Positions 1 through 7,049 of a stretch of 11,146 bases of DNA are shown piece after piece. The notes below the pieces were generated by a model. The model ran no database searches and was not told the origin of the DNA. It worked only from the letters and a program-made list of their open reading frames with translations. The stretch is from the NCBI GenBank assembly GCA_000934385.1, contig KN880909.1:1-11146 (forward strand), read 5' to 3'. The DNA is from Cylindrobasidium torrendii FP15055 ss-10. Taxonomy: Eukaryota > Basidiomycota > Agaricomycetes > Agaricales > Physalacriaceae. Within the stretch, counting starts at the first letter, position 1. Every line of letters begins with the position of its first letter. Position numbers and translations under genes: made by a program.

Positions 1-128
1 AAACCCTAGAAGCGAGGCGGAAGCAGATGCGCAGCCATCCAAAAAAGGGCATTGAAAAAAGGATGCTAATATCCATAATGAAAAATCAAAAAAAGTTTTA
101 TTGATGATCGAGGAAACGGTGTGCCTGG

Positions 129-159
129 CGCCCCATCGCGCCGACCGACTCGATGGGCG
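129..159. repeat. Imperfect inverted repeat
   Basis: CGCCCCATCG at 129-138 is mirrored by CGATGGGCG at 151-159, leaving a 12-nt loop and one bulged C. It could form a stem of about nine pairs. There is no sign of a terminator or transposon end, so its function is unknown. Confidence 0.4.
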
Positions 160-179
160 ACGTCCACGGGGAAGGGAAC

Positions 180-187
180 TCACGTGA
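180..187. promoter_or_regulatory. TCACGTGA palindrome (E-box/bZIP-type site)
   Basis: This perfect eight-base palindrome contains the CACGTG E-box, recognised by bHLH proteins and by some bZIP proteins. It lies about 390 bp before the TATA box of locus A. A single short site can occur by chance, so a role in regulating locus A is only inferred. Confidence 0.25.
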
Positions 188-570
188 CTTGTCCTGCCAC
201 TGATCGGATGTCTTTTGGCCGTTGCTCGAAACCGGCCGGCAAAGTGCCTGTTGCCACTAACATGCTATTCGTCGGATGGCGCAGTTGAGATTGCAAGCTC
301 GATTCGTCAGATTTTATCCCTATGGACTCAAAGATTTAGGTAGTCTGTCACCGGTGCCAAGCTACGTAAATGACCAACGCGGTATTCTCAGCTGCCATCT
401 TAATGCTTTGATTGGATGATTGGAAGAGTCATCGAATGAGTTGTTCAACGGCGATCACCGTTTCGGTAGCATACAGCTATCGATCGTCCTGACACCGGGG
501 ATTTGAGGTTCGAGGGTGCTGAATTTCTGTTTTCTGGGTTTCCGAGAACTCTCGCGCTGACATACGTACA

Positions 571-578
571 TATATATA
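571..578 (+). promoter_or_regulatory. TATA box of locus A
   Basis: TATATATA followed by GG is the clearest TATA element in the left end. It would place transcription initiation near 600. The resulting leader of about 200-270 nt contains two intron-like segments and ends at the ATG at 871. A short upstream ORF (ATG at 593, stop before 650) lies at or before the predicted start site. Confidence 0.45.
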
Positions 579-689
579 GGTCACAGTGAGTGATGTGGAG
601 CGCAACTTGGCAGCCTTGCTTGCCCCCGGACGACGCTCGCAAATCTTAGACTCCCTGCTCACTTCGAAGACGCTGAGAGGCCCAAATCA

Positions 690-736
690 GTGCGTATCGC
701 ACGTTGTCCGCCTCATCATCTCCTTATCTTTTCCAG
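690..736 (+). other. Possible leader intron 1 of locus A
   Basis: GTGCGT donor, CT-rich tail and TTTTCCAG acceptor give a 47-nt segment, within the size range of the other introns here. The branch site (CTCAT) is weak. It sits between the TATA box and the start codon, so splicing would only shorten the leader. Confidence 0.3.
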
Positions 737-806
737 CCTTCAAGCGCGGCATCGTCGCCGCTGCTGTTTGCATCATCGTTCATAAATTTATACACTCACA
801 CAAAAT

Positions 807-870
807 GTAAGTGCCACACCTATGTTCAAAAAAGCTTGTTATACACCTTCGACAAGTCGATAACTCCAAG
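807..870 (+). other. Leader intron ending at the locus A start codon
   Basis: Perfect GTAAGTG donor at 807, ATAAC-like branch site about 10 nt before the acceptor, and CCAAG acceptor at 870; 64 nt. The acceptor abuts the ATG at 871. The frame upstream of the donor has a stop (783-785) and no in-frame ATG, so the intron is non-coding. It also removes a decoy ATG at 805 that is followed at once by a stop codon. Confidence 0.5.
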
Positions 871-1092
871 ATGGGTCGAGTCAAGTCGGAAAGGCAGAAG
901 CGAGATGAACGCGAAAAGATCAAGAAAAAGAGGCATAACAAGAAGAGCTGGGCAGAAAAGAAGGGACTCATCATTGAGGACAGAGAAAGGCAGCTGGACG
1001 AGTTGGAGAACAGTAATAGCGCTGCGCGTGCGGCCATCACTGGCTGGAAGGACATCTGCATGTATTTATTGGTTAAACTGCTCTTACTGTAG
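871..1092 (+). CDS. Locus A: minimal bZIP-like protein, 73 aa
   Basis: ATG at 871 directly follows a good intron acceptor. Residues 5-31 are strongly basic. Asn23 and Lys31 reproduce the N-x7-R/K spacing of a bZIP basic region, but the Ala-Ala pair typical inside it is Ser-Trp. The following helix (33-59) has Ile/Leu at 35, 42, 45 and 56 with Asn49, a weak and short zipper, and ends in Trp59-Lys60 like the C and D products. Read without splicing the tail is Leu-rich and stops at 1090-1092. If a 31-nt GT-AG segment (1062-1092) is removed, a different tail ends at 1115-1117. There is no activation domain, so it could serve only as a DNA-binding or dimerising subunit. The complementary strand carries a longer frame (780-1220), but its Leu/Phe runs simply mirror the Lys codons here. 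Expression is unproven, and this could be a gene remnant. Confidence 0.5.
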   Translation: MGRVKSERQKRDEREKIKKKRHNKKSWAEKKGLIIEDRERQLDELENSNSAARAAITGWKDICMYLLVKLLLL

Positions 1093-1117
1093 GTGTGGTC
1101 CTTGGACAGAAATGTAG

Positions 1118-1878
1118 CGGAAGGATTTGTAGAATCAAGGGGGACCAAGTAGTGGGAATTGTAATAACAAGGCTTTTCAGGACCAGTAGTCCTACCTTCG
1201 ACTCCGAGCCACAATCCCATTTTTCATGTAGCAACAAAGGCTACTACCGACAGGCGAACAATAATACGCCGTAAGAAACATGATCACCTTGCTTGTCAAG
1301 GTCACAGTAACTTACATCTTTCGAATGACACAGAGCTGCATTGGTCCTCCAGCGACGCGCAAAGCCTGTCGCCGCTTCACGCCGGTCATCACAATTAATA
1401 ATCAGATTTACCCGGGTTTGTTCCGTCCACCGCGTGGACACCGTTGATGGCGTTGGGCGGGGTGGCGGGCCCGCGCGCTCCTTCGAAATGAAACTTTAAT
1501 CAATCGGATTGGCGAAATGTTAGCTCGCTGTGTGGGAAAGGGCTAGTGTATTGCTTGTACCCTGGTGAATATGTGGAACAAGCAAGGTTTTAGCCGCCGG
1601 GGCGGCACTTCACGAGTATACTGCATATACTGCATATTTGCAGCGATTATTATGTAAGTGAGTGATGTGATCATTATGATGTGGCAGTGGCAAAGCGTCG
1701 ACAGATCCTTTACGCTTCGAGACCGCTATACAGATCCCAGAATCCCAGCCAGTATGTAGAATGGTCGTAATAGTACTGTCGTTAATACCATCAAGCGCGC
1801 GTGGCGGCAGCCACCGAGCTTCGAGCAGTCACCTATCCAGAGCCAAGTTTTCGCCTCTCTTCATCCTCATCCCCATTT
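1118..1878. other. Spacer between locus A and the small ORF
   Basis: No gene is supported in this roughly 760-nt stretch. The first part should include the 3' untranslated region of locus A. The last 80 nt (1800-1880) become CT-rich, as in fungal leaders, before the small ORF at 1937. A nine-base tandem duplication is listed separately. Confidence 0.5.
1618..1635. repeat. Two tandem copies of ATACTGCAT
   Basis: The nine-base unit occurs twice without a gap and is followed by a looser third version (ATATTTGCA). Most likely simple replication slippage; no gene or element boundary is linked to it. Confidence 0.6.
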
Positions 1879-1933
1879 GTACATCACTCTGAGTGTTTTT
1901 TCATTGCATACTCATATCTGATAATACTCCAAG
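1879..1933 (+). other. Probable leader intron before the small ORF
   Basis: GTACAT donor, T-rich middle, CTGAT branch site with its A at 1921, and CCAAG acceptor 12 nt later; 55 nt, matching the introns of the RING gene. The acceptor lies three bases before an ATG. Its end (GATAATACTCCAAG) resembles the end of the locus A leader intron (GATAACTCCAAG). Confidence 0.4.
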
Positions 1934-1936
1934 TAA

Positions 1937-2098
1937 ATGGCGTACCTTCACGATATCACGATATCCGCTTTCCCGCGAGAAGTGCGCTTCGATACTCAAA
2001 ATCAAAGAACGGTCTCATCTCGTTCACACATTCGGAATCTACCCGAGCTCCATCTTCGGACCTATTGCATGCTAACACAGTGTGATTTCGGCGCGTAA
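1937..2098 (+). CDS. Small ORF, 53 aa, unrecognised
   Basis: I do not recognise this product. It has no signal peptide, membrane segment or known motif. It is rich in Arg, Ser and Thr (a Gln-Asn-Gln-Arg-Thr stretch near residue 21), with a Leu/His-rich segment around 35-42 and two Cys near the end. The case for it is the context: a CT-rich leader, a convincing 55-nt intron just upstream, and an ATG three bases after the acceptor, the same layout as loci A and B. It may be a decayed member of that family, a first coding exon whose later exons I cannot place, or a chance frame. An eight-base duplication (CACGATAT twice) lies within its first codons. Confidence 0.25.
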   Translation: MAYLHDITISAFPREVRFDTQNQRTVSSRSHIRNLPELHLRTYCMLTQCDFGA

Positions 2099-2660
2099 CA
2101 TTGCCTTGAAATATTCCTAGCGGTTAATTGGTAGGAGCCTGTCACGCATTCACAATGTTAATTGGGCAACGAAGCAGGCGCAGCGCCGTTTTGGCAACCC
2201 GGATGCCCTTTGTATGACTGAAACACGATTCTGAACATCCCATGTAAAAAACGGCGCCAGCTATGCTCGCCCATGTACCACTATGACTGCGGTACTACAT
2301 AGTCCGATGCCACTTCGAGCTTCACTGCTGGGATTGGCTCGGGAAAGAGCACAGTCCGTGGTACAGATCCCAGATCCTGCGTCCATAATAATCGCGGCGA
2401 CCCAATGACGGGCGCAATCGACACTCTTTTGAGCTCTTGCCAGGCTCCCAATATATCCGCACCACTTCGCAGACCGGTCCGGGGAATATCTCAAACGTGA
2501 ATTGCAAGTTGTGACTACCGAAAGTTGAATGCGGCAGCCCTAAAGTGGAACAGACGGATGGATTAAGCCGTATTCATCAAGAAAATATCTCAAAGTTCTC
2601 TCGGAAACTTGCAACATCAACGACTTCCGAAATACTGAACCTTAAGCTTAAGATACGAGG
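2099..2660. other. Spacer, no supported gene
   Basis: Complementary-strand frames at 2261-2507 are open for 60-77 codons. The longest start of the 2507 frame is a TTG, and neither frame shows a recognisable domain. I see no RNA gene or clear promoter. Confidence 0.4.
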
Positions 2661-2750
2661 AGATTTCAACTAACGTGTGTTCAGATCGGGATCGATATTG
2701 TTGATCCGCGGGCACGATAGCGGAGATCATTGAGAGCCTCGTGTTCACAT
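2661..2750 (+). repeat. Dispersed direct repeat, copy 1
   Basis: This 90-nt segment recurs at 4981-5064 in the same orientation. By hand alignment the first 60 columns agree at about 43 positions. Copy 1 then has six extra bases, after which 17 bases (TTGAGAGCCTCGTGTTC) are identical. No terminal inverted repeat or coding capacity is visible. It may be a remnant of a transposon, a solo-LTR fragment, or part of an old segmental duplication. Confidence 0.7.
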
Positions 2751-3670
2751 GCCTTTAATTCTTCCGATATTTTGCTTGGAATGGCGCGCATGGGCGCGCG
2801 GTTAGCAGTCAAGAAAATGCTACAAATTGAAAATCACTGCGTCTGGAAGAAGAATAACTGACGGATGCCTGGTAGCGTGGGAATGCAGGCATCGAGTTTC
2901 TGCGTTGAAACTCGAGGTTGAGGGTAAGTGCGGCATGATCGGGCCGGAGCCTCCGAGCTGCATGTGTTACTCTGTCACAGCTCTGTCATTCGGACTCATT
3001 CCACTTGTGTTCTATCATGACCAAAAGGTCTACCCGTTTCGACTTCTCCCATTTCCGTCCCTTGGGCGATGAACGTCCACAGAATGTTGTGACGTTGACG
3101 AGTCACATTGTACGCTCCGAAAACTAGCCCAAGGTTTTGGGTTAATATCTGGCACGCGCCTACAAATCCTAGATGTCCTCTCCGCCTGTTAACGTGTAGT
3201 CCGCCGCATGTCTCCCTGCCCTTCAAAATAGCGCACGGCTTCGAAGCCCAAGTTTGTCTCGAGAACCTACGGTACGAATAGCAAACCATAACATCTCAGG
3301 CAGAAGAGTCGCTTAACGTGATTGCAGCATACGCCCTTCTGTCAATTCCGACTGGGTACTCTCTTCCTGTCGAGACCTCCATAGAGTGTTCAGGTTGCAC
3401 GCACTGGCTATCTAGTCATGTGTGGTACCGAGGTAGTGAACGCGTTATAGGTGCAACTCTTGTCCTGCTGCATGCCTCGAGCACAACTTCGTACATCCCA
3501 TACAAACGATTCCTTCGACTTGCGTCCGTTTTGCTCCACTATGAATGTAGCGTCAACTCTCGATGACACTTGGCCGCTCGGGAAAGTCCATGGTATGTCT
3601 TCTTTAAGTTGCACCCACCCAACATCCACTTCATTTGCAAAGTAACATAGGTATTAGCTATCGGCAAGCG
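2751..3670. other. Spacer between repeat copy 1 and locus B promoter
   Basis: No gene is firmly supported in these 900 nt. A GC-rich near-palindrome (about 2783-2798) overlaps a 26-codon ORF (2781-2861). An isolated intron-like segment (2924-2980) lies between exons that cannot be read through. A 97-codon ATG frame on the complementary strand (2996-3289) has no recognisable domain, and the plus-strand frames at 3318-3645 begin with GTG. The stretch looks like decayed sequence. Confidence 0.4.
3089..3106. promoter_or_regulatory. Candidate bZIP-type inverted site
   Basis: GTGAC at 3089-3093 faces GTCAC at 3102-3106. The segment includes TGACGT (CRE-like half site) and TGACGAGTCA (AP-1-like with extra bases). 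bZIP dimers of the CREB/ATF and AP-1 types bind such half sites. It lies about 580 bp before the TATA element of locus B. Autoregulation by the cluster's own products is inference. Confidence 0.25.
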
Positions 3671-3678
3671 TATATGAA
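3671..3678 (+). promoter_or_regulatory. Possible TATA box of locus B
   Basis: TATATGAA lies about 35 bp before a pair of closely spaced ATGs (3699 and 3706) and 213 bp before the start used here (3884). It predicts initiation near 3700, which leaves open whether the first exon is coding. Confidence 0.3.
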
Positions 3679-3823
3679 GGTGTCGCGGACTGGTCCGGAT
3701 GGCCTATGTTTCCAACATTGGAAAGCAACGACCGGGAATTGTTTTCTTGCTCGGAAGTATATTACATCGGTGGGAGAATACCCAAGGCTCTCATTCCCTC
3801 CTCTCTCCCATACGCCGACACCA

Positions 3824-3881
3824 GTGCGTCTACCTCGCCTTCAGCATACTCCGTGCACTGACTGACAATTTCTATGTCCAG
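3824..3881 (+). other. Intron just upstream of the locus B start codon
   Basis: GTGCGT donor, tandem CTGACTGAC branch candidates and GTCCAG acceptor; 58 nt. It ends two bases before the ATG at 3884. If the ATG at 3706 is used, exon 3706-3823 stays open and joins in frame, adding 40 residues in front of the product and giving 231 aa. Confidence 0.55.
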
Positions 3882-3883
3882 AT

Positions 3884-4459
3884 ATGCCTTCCTCAGCGAA
3901 TGCCGCGTCCGTGACAAACCACGGCCCAGAGTCCCCCAGTGTCGAAGACCTTCTACGCCAGTTTCTGCAGCTGACAGGTGCCAGTTCCGAGGATTTCGAC
4001 GCGACAGGCCAGCAAATCACCTACGCCGTTCCATTCGATGATATGCGTGAGCTGGAGACGCATTTTGAATCTTGGGAAGTCGGATTCCGGGAACTCGCGA
4101 TGCAGTGGAAGCACCAGCTAGATGCTGGTACGCAAATTTTGCCAGCCCAGCCCGTGTTCTCCGGTACCAGTGCCCCTGCGCAACTCGACGAAGCTGACAT
4201 TGAGCTGGATGCCGAAATGAGGGCAGAGAGAAACCCATCGAAGCGCCGCGTTCTACAGAATCGTCTTGCGCAGAGGCGATCTAAGAGAAAGCGGGAACTC
4301 ATGGAGAAGCAGCTTAGGGAGAGGTCGAAGGAACTCAAGGTGCGGCTCTCCCAGGAAGAGAAGACTCAAGCAGAGCTTCAGATGGTGCTGACTTCGTTCA
4401 GCGAGTGGTATGCGCTCCTGAGGAGGGTGGCCGGGCAGCAAGGATTGGGACCGGATTGA
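3884..4459 (+). CDS. Locus B: bZIP transcription factor, 191 aa
   Basis: This is the best-preserved bZIP of the cluster, expected to act in the nucleus as a dimeric DNA-binding protein. The basic region (about 116-138) contains Q-N-R-L-A-Q-R-R-S-K-R, with Asn126 and Lys134 giving N-x7-K and the Ala-Gln pair seen in many fungal (Pap1/Yap-like) bZIPs. Ser replaces the Phe/Tyr usual in that group. The zipper begins ten residues later: Leu144, Leu151, Glu158, Leu165, Phe172, with Trp175 just beyond. An acidic patch (about 101-108, Asp/Glu-rich) and helical N-terminal segments (20-90) may bind partners; no Cys-rich redox domain of the Yap1 type is present. A short leader intron ends two bases upstream. 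An ATG at 3706 in an upstream exon could extend the product. The gene lies between two direct repeats. The family is secure; target genes are unknown. Confidence 0.85.
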   Translation: MPSSANAASVTNHGPESPSVEDLLRQFLQLTGASSEDFDATGQQITYAVPFDDMRELETHFESWEVGFRELAMQWKHQLDAGTQILPAQPVFSGTSAPAQLDEADIELDAEMRAERNPSKRRVLQNRLAQRRSKRKRELMEKQLRERSKELKVRLSQEEKTQAELQMVLTSFSEWYALLRRVAGQQGLGPD

Positions 4460-4980
4460 TTCATGCTTTCCTCTTCCTTCCTGTAGTCTGCCCGAGTCAT
4501 TGCGGTCTCGACGCGACACGGAATTAGGCATCAGTACCATATATGCAGCCCTTCCTTCTTCGTCTCCTCATACCTCCGATACGTACAGACAGCGTACAGA
4601 ACCGTAGTTTATTGGGTATGCCTGGTGCACCTATTATCGACAAGTTATCGCTTAGCTTGAAATTGATCTTTTGTCTATTCCTTGAAAGCTTGTGCTTTAT
4701 TTCTTGCGCCATGCGAAATGAATCGCGGGACGGTCCCGGAGAGCTTGTTCTTCGCTCGCGCTAAGAGGGGACGCGGTCACTCCCTGCAATACTCGTCCCA
4801 GGGAAGTCGCATAGTTTCCAAGTACGGCAACAATTGAGTGGCTTGTTACTGAAGGTGTCTTCATCGCTCAAACGGCCTAATCAAGTCCTCTTATAAACAT
4901 ACGCACGGAAGGGTCCCTTAGATGCGGAATCTTGACTACTTTGACAGCCTTACAATGCGCTCACAAGCACTAACAAGCGG
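4460..4980. other. 3' region of locus B and spacer
   Basis: Directly downstream is the expected 3' untranslated region. A 73-codon ATG frame (4543-4764) is hydrophobic but has no domain, leader or splice context and most likely lies in the untranslated region. Nothing else is supported. Confidence 0.45.
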
Positions 4981-5064
4981 GAATTTCAAATACCATATGT
5001 CTAAATCGGGATTGATATCATTGATCCGCCGGTACAATGACGCTTGAGAGCCTCGTGTTCGCAT
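4981..5064 (+). repeat. Dispersed direct repeat, copy 2
   Basis: 84-nt partner of 2661-2750 in the same orientation, with the same order of conserved blocks: TTTCAA, ATCGGGAT, TTGATCCGC, then 17 identical bases. Of 17 mismatches in the first 60 columns, 14 are transitions, several turning CpG into TpG or CpA. Similarity fades on both sides in my hand comparison. Confidence 0.7.
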
Positions 5065-5558
5065 TGTAATGAAGCTCCATCATTATCCCGAAACCGGCGC
5101 TCAACCCAAGCTCAACCGGTGTTCATTGGCGTATTCTTTGAGAGAAAAAGCATGAAGAGGGCTTATACACTTCCAAACTCTACGGCTTGAAGCATTGCGC
5201 GGTGAGGAGTCAAGCCAACTTGCCCTTCATTGATAATCACCGGCTGGGGACACTATCATACATAGAGCTAGGTCTCCGTATCTCGAATTCGTAGGTTATC
5301 ATTGATTTTCAGATAGTGGAGGAGGTAATTAGATGACAGAAGAAGGCGAAATAATAAGGTCGTCGTGGGGTTGACCACTGTCGATTCTCGAACTAGAGGA
5401 AGGAATTTGTAAGGTGATGCAAGAACGCGGCCCGTGGAGCCTATCAGCGCAAGTCATACCAGTGCAAAGCTACAAAGTGTGCAGTAGTAACAAATAGGGT
5501 AAAAACAATAGAGCAATTCTTCGAGTGGTCCTGGAGAAATATAGCACGGCGCGACCTT
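5065..5558. other. Spacer between repeat copy 2 and the 3' end of locus C
   Basis: No ORF or motif of note. The right part should contain the 3' untranslated region of locus C, which is read leftwards. I see no terminator-like or RNA structure that I can defend. Confidence 0.4.
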
Positions 5559-6173
5559 CTATCCATTACGAACGGGCACCTGCATGAGCTCACACGCACG
5601 CCGAAATCCCTTCCAGTACATGATTTCCTTCTCTAGAGCGTGATTATCAGCTTCAAGCTGCATTGCAGCAGTGTTGAGAGCTTGAAATCGGTCATGGAGA
5701 TCCTGAGTATGCTGCGCAATCCCAGCACGGCGCCTGCGGGTACCCTCCGTGCGCTGTTCCCGGCGTTTCAGCTCGCTCAAGGACTTGGAAGATGATACCT
5801 TCGCTCGATTGATGGCACGGGGGTTGTACCGTGTTGGCTCGAGGGATCCGGACGAGTGTGCGTCTTCGCTGGTGTGGCCGCCAGCACTAGTAGACGAAGT
5901 CCGAGAGCCGTGCGGATTAGCGGGGTGGATGGGTCGGGTTGAATTGTCGATTGTGCTCGTTATCGGAAAAGGAAAGTTTTTGTTTGCCGCTGTGATGCTC
6001 CAACGTTCACCCATTGTCGCCAACCCTAGATCCAACGCGGCTTGCGTCCCGCCATTGCGGGCGCTTGATGACAGCGCCAGGCCAGACACTGAAAAGATGC
6101 GAGGGTCCGAGGCATAGTTGTTATCTTTGGCAACCGACGATGGATCTAAATGATGATGTGGGTTGTCAGCCAT
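5559..6173 (-). CDS. Locus C: bZIP-like protein with altered basic region, 204 aa
   Basis: A single-exon frame with a TATA element 45-50 bp upstream of its ATG. The first 120 residues are disordered, with a His run near residue 6 and Ser/Thr/Gly-rich stretches. The C-terminal third is a clear bZIP by spacing. The basic segment is about 131-149; Leu159, 166, 173 and 180 fall exactly seven apart and Trp187 takes the fifth heptad place. Arg149 lies ten residues before the first Leu, as in classical bZIPs. The invariant Asn, expected at 141, is Arg: the core reads R-T-E-G-T-R-R-R-R, against N-T-E-A-A-R-R-S-R in GCN4. That Asn normally makes base contacts, so specificity should be altered or lost while dimerisation is kept. 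The zipper ends L-E-K-E-I-M-Y-W-K-G, closely matched in the locus D product. It is transcribed divergently from locus D. A partner-titrating role is possible but inferred. Confidence 0.8.
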   Translation of the reverse strand: MADNPHHHLDPSSVAKDNNYASDPRIFSVSGLALSSSARNGGTQAALDLGLATMGERWSITAANKNFPFPITSTIDNSTRPIHPANPHGSRTSSTSAGGHTSEDAHSSGSLEPTRYNPRAINRAKVSSSKSLSELKRREQRTEGTRRRRAGIAQHTQDLHDRFQALNTAAMQLEADNHALEKEIMYWKGFRRACELMQVPVRNG

Positions 6174-6217
6174 GAATCACGTCTTTGAACGAGAGACAAT
6201 GCGCCTATTGTGCTTGC

Positions 6218-6223
6218 TTTATA
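6218..6223 (-). promoter_or_regulatory. TATA box of locus C
   Basis: Read on the complementary strand this is TATAAA followed by G, ending 44 bp before the ATG. That spacing leaves a short leader of roughly 10-20 nt. A TCACGT element (6177-6182 on the plus strand) lies between it and the ATG. Confidence 0.5.
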
Positions 6224-7049
6224 AAGTAGAAGTGGCTCCAGGAGAGCAGAGACTCAGCGCACATCTAATCAATACTGTTTTCTACTCAGCATCATAGGTA
6301 GAAGCAACATAGAATAGACGTGAGTTCACTGGACTTTGTAGCATCGCATTGATTTCATTTCGTTCTCGAGACAGCCGTAGAATAGAATCGATTTGGAGAA
6401 AGTTGAATTCGTAAAATACAAAGAGGGATGGGCCTATGGGCAGCTCATCACGGTGAGTGACAAGCGCAATACATCACGCCGTACAGTGGCTATGCCACAC
6501 CGGCCCACACCCGGAGTTGATCGGTGTATCCTCATCGTGATTCCTGACTATCATCTTCTCAATTGATGCTGTGAGCAGCCTCAGGCTGAGTCGGACGTCT
6601 TACTCATTTTGAGAAAGTCTATCAGGTTACTGCATGCACAGTCCAGCATTGCATCTCATTGTGTGATTGCTGTATTCATTTTTGCTTCGAGCGGCGGTTG
6701 GAACTTAGCGATGAGCTGTTGTGTGCGTTGCTGATTGACAACAAATTACTCGAACCAATGGAGTCATTGTCGCCCATGATGTATAAGTAGGGAGCAGGTC
6801 GATGCAAGAAGTATCTGACCAGCTGTAAAGTGCGAACCGCACTCGCACATTCCGACTTGATATGTGTATCCCACATCCTGAGTGAGCCATATTTTGAAAT
6901 TATGGTATCTGCCAATTGACCATTTTAGACTTGCTGCCGAGGGAATTATCCACTGGCTCGTCCTAATCGACGTTGCTGAGCCTGCGACCCCCGCGAGGAC
7001 TCCTAACGTAGAGCATATCTCACCTACAACTGCAACGCCTAGTAGTCCC
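6224..7049. other. Divergent intergenic region between loci C and D
   Basis: About 825 bp separating divergently transcribed loci. CCAAT boxes oriented towards locus D lie at 6755-6759 and 6912-6916, and a TATAAG at 6782-6787 could be its TATA element. A perfect GTGGC-TAT-GCCAC hairpin lies around 6486-6498. Short complementary-strand frames at 6676-6915 lack a credible start or domain. The real 5' end of locus D, possibly with leader introns, must lie in this region. Confidence 0.4.

Larger units (their letters stand above)
1..570. other. Intergenic region upstream of locus A
   Basis: No coding region is supported here; the longer complementary-strand frames around 445-662 have no domain character. 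It opens with A-rich tracts (about 40-110), then has a GC-rich hairpin-capable segment and an eight-base palindrome, listed separately. Two reverse CCAAT boxes (ATTGG at 411-415 and 419-423) lie about 150 bp before the TATA box at 571, so the right half is best read as the promoter of locus A. Confidence 0.5.

Noticed and set aside
1..10. AAACCCTAGA at the window start, resembling telomeric CCCTAA
   Set aside because: Only one unit, no tandem array.
278..290. TGGCGCAGTTGAGA resembling a tRNA A-box
   Set aside because: No matching B-box at the right distance and no cloverleaf could be drawn.
445..662. Two complementary-strand frames over the promoter of locus A
   Set aside because: They overlap the TATA box and each other and contain no recognisable motif.
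586..810. 74-codon plus-strand frame
   Set aside because: It starts with GTG, lies only a few bases from the TATA box and is crossed by two intron-like segments; better read as leader.
780..1220. 146-codon complementary-strand frame with an apparent hydrophobic segment
   Set aside because: The Leu/Phe-rich run is the antisense of the Lys-rich basic region of locus A; the plus strand has the TATA box, leader intron and bZIP spacing.
2261..2507. Overlapping complementary-strand frames of 61 and 77 codons
   Set aside because: The 61-codon frame starts with TTG, neither has a recognisable motif, and they occupy the same DNA in different frames.
2996..3289. 97-codon ATG frame on the complementary strand
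   Set aside because: No domain, promoter or splice context and an unremarkable composition; possible but not supported.
3408..3629. 73-codon complementary-strand frame
   Set aside because: It starts with GTG; its first ATG comes only near the end and no family is recognised.
4543..4764. 73-codon hydrophobic plus-strand frame downstream of locus B
   Set aside because: It sits in the likely 3' untranslated region and lacks promoter or splice signals.
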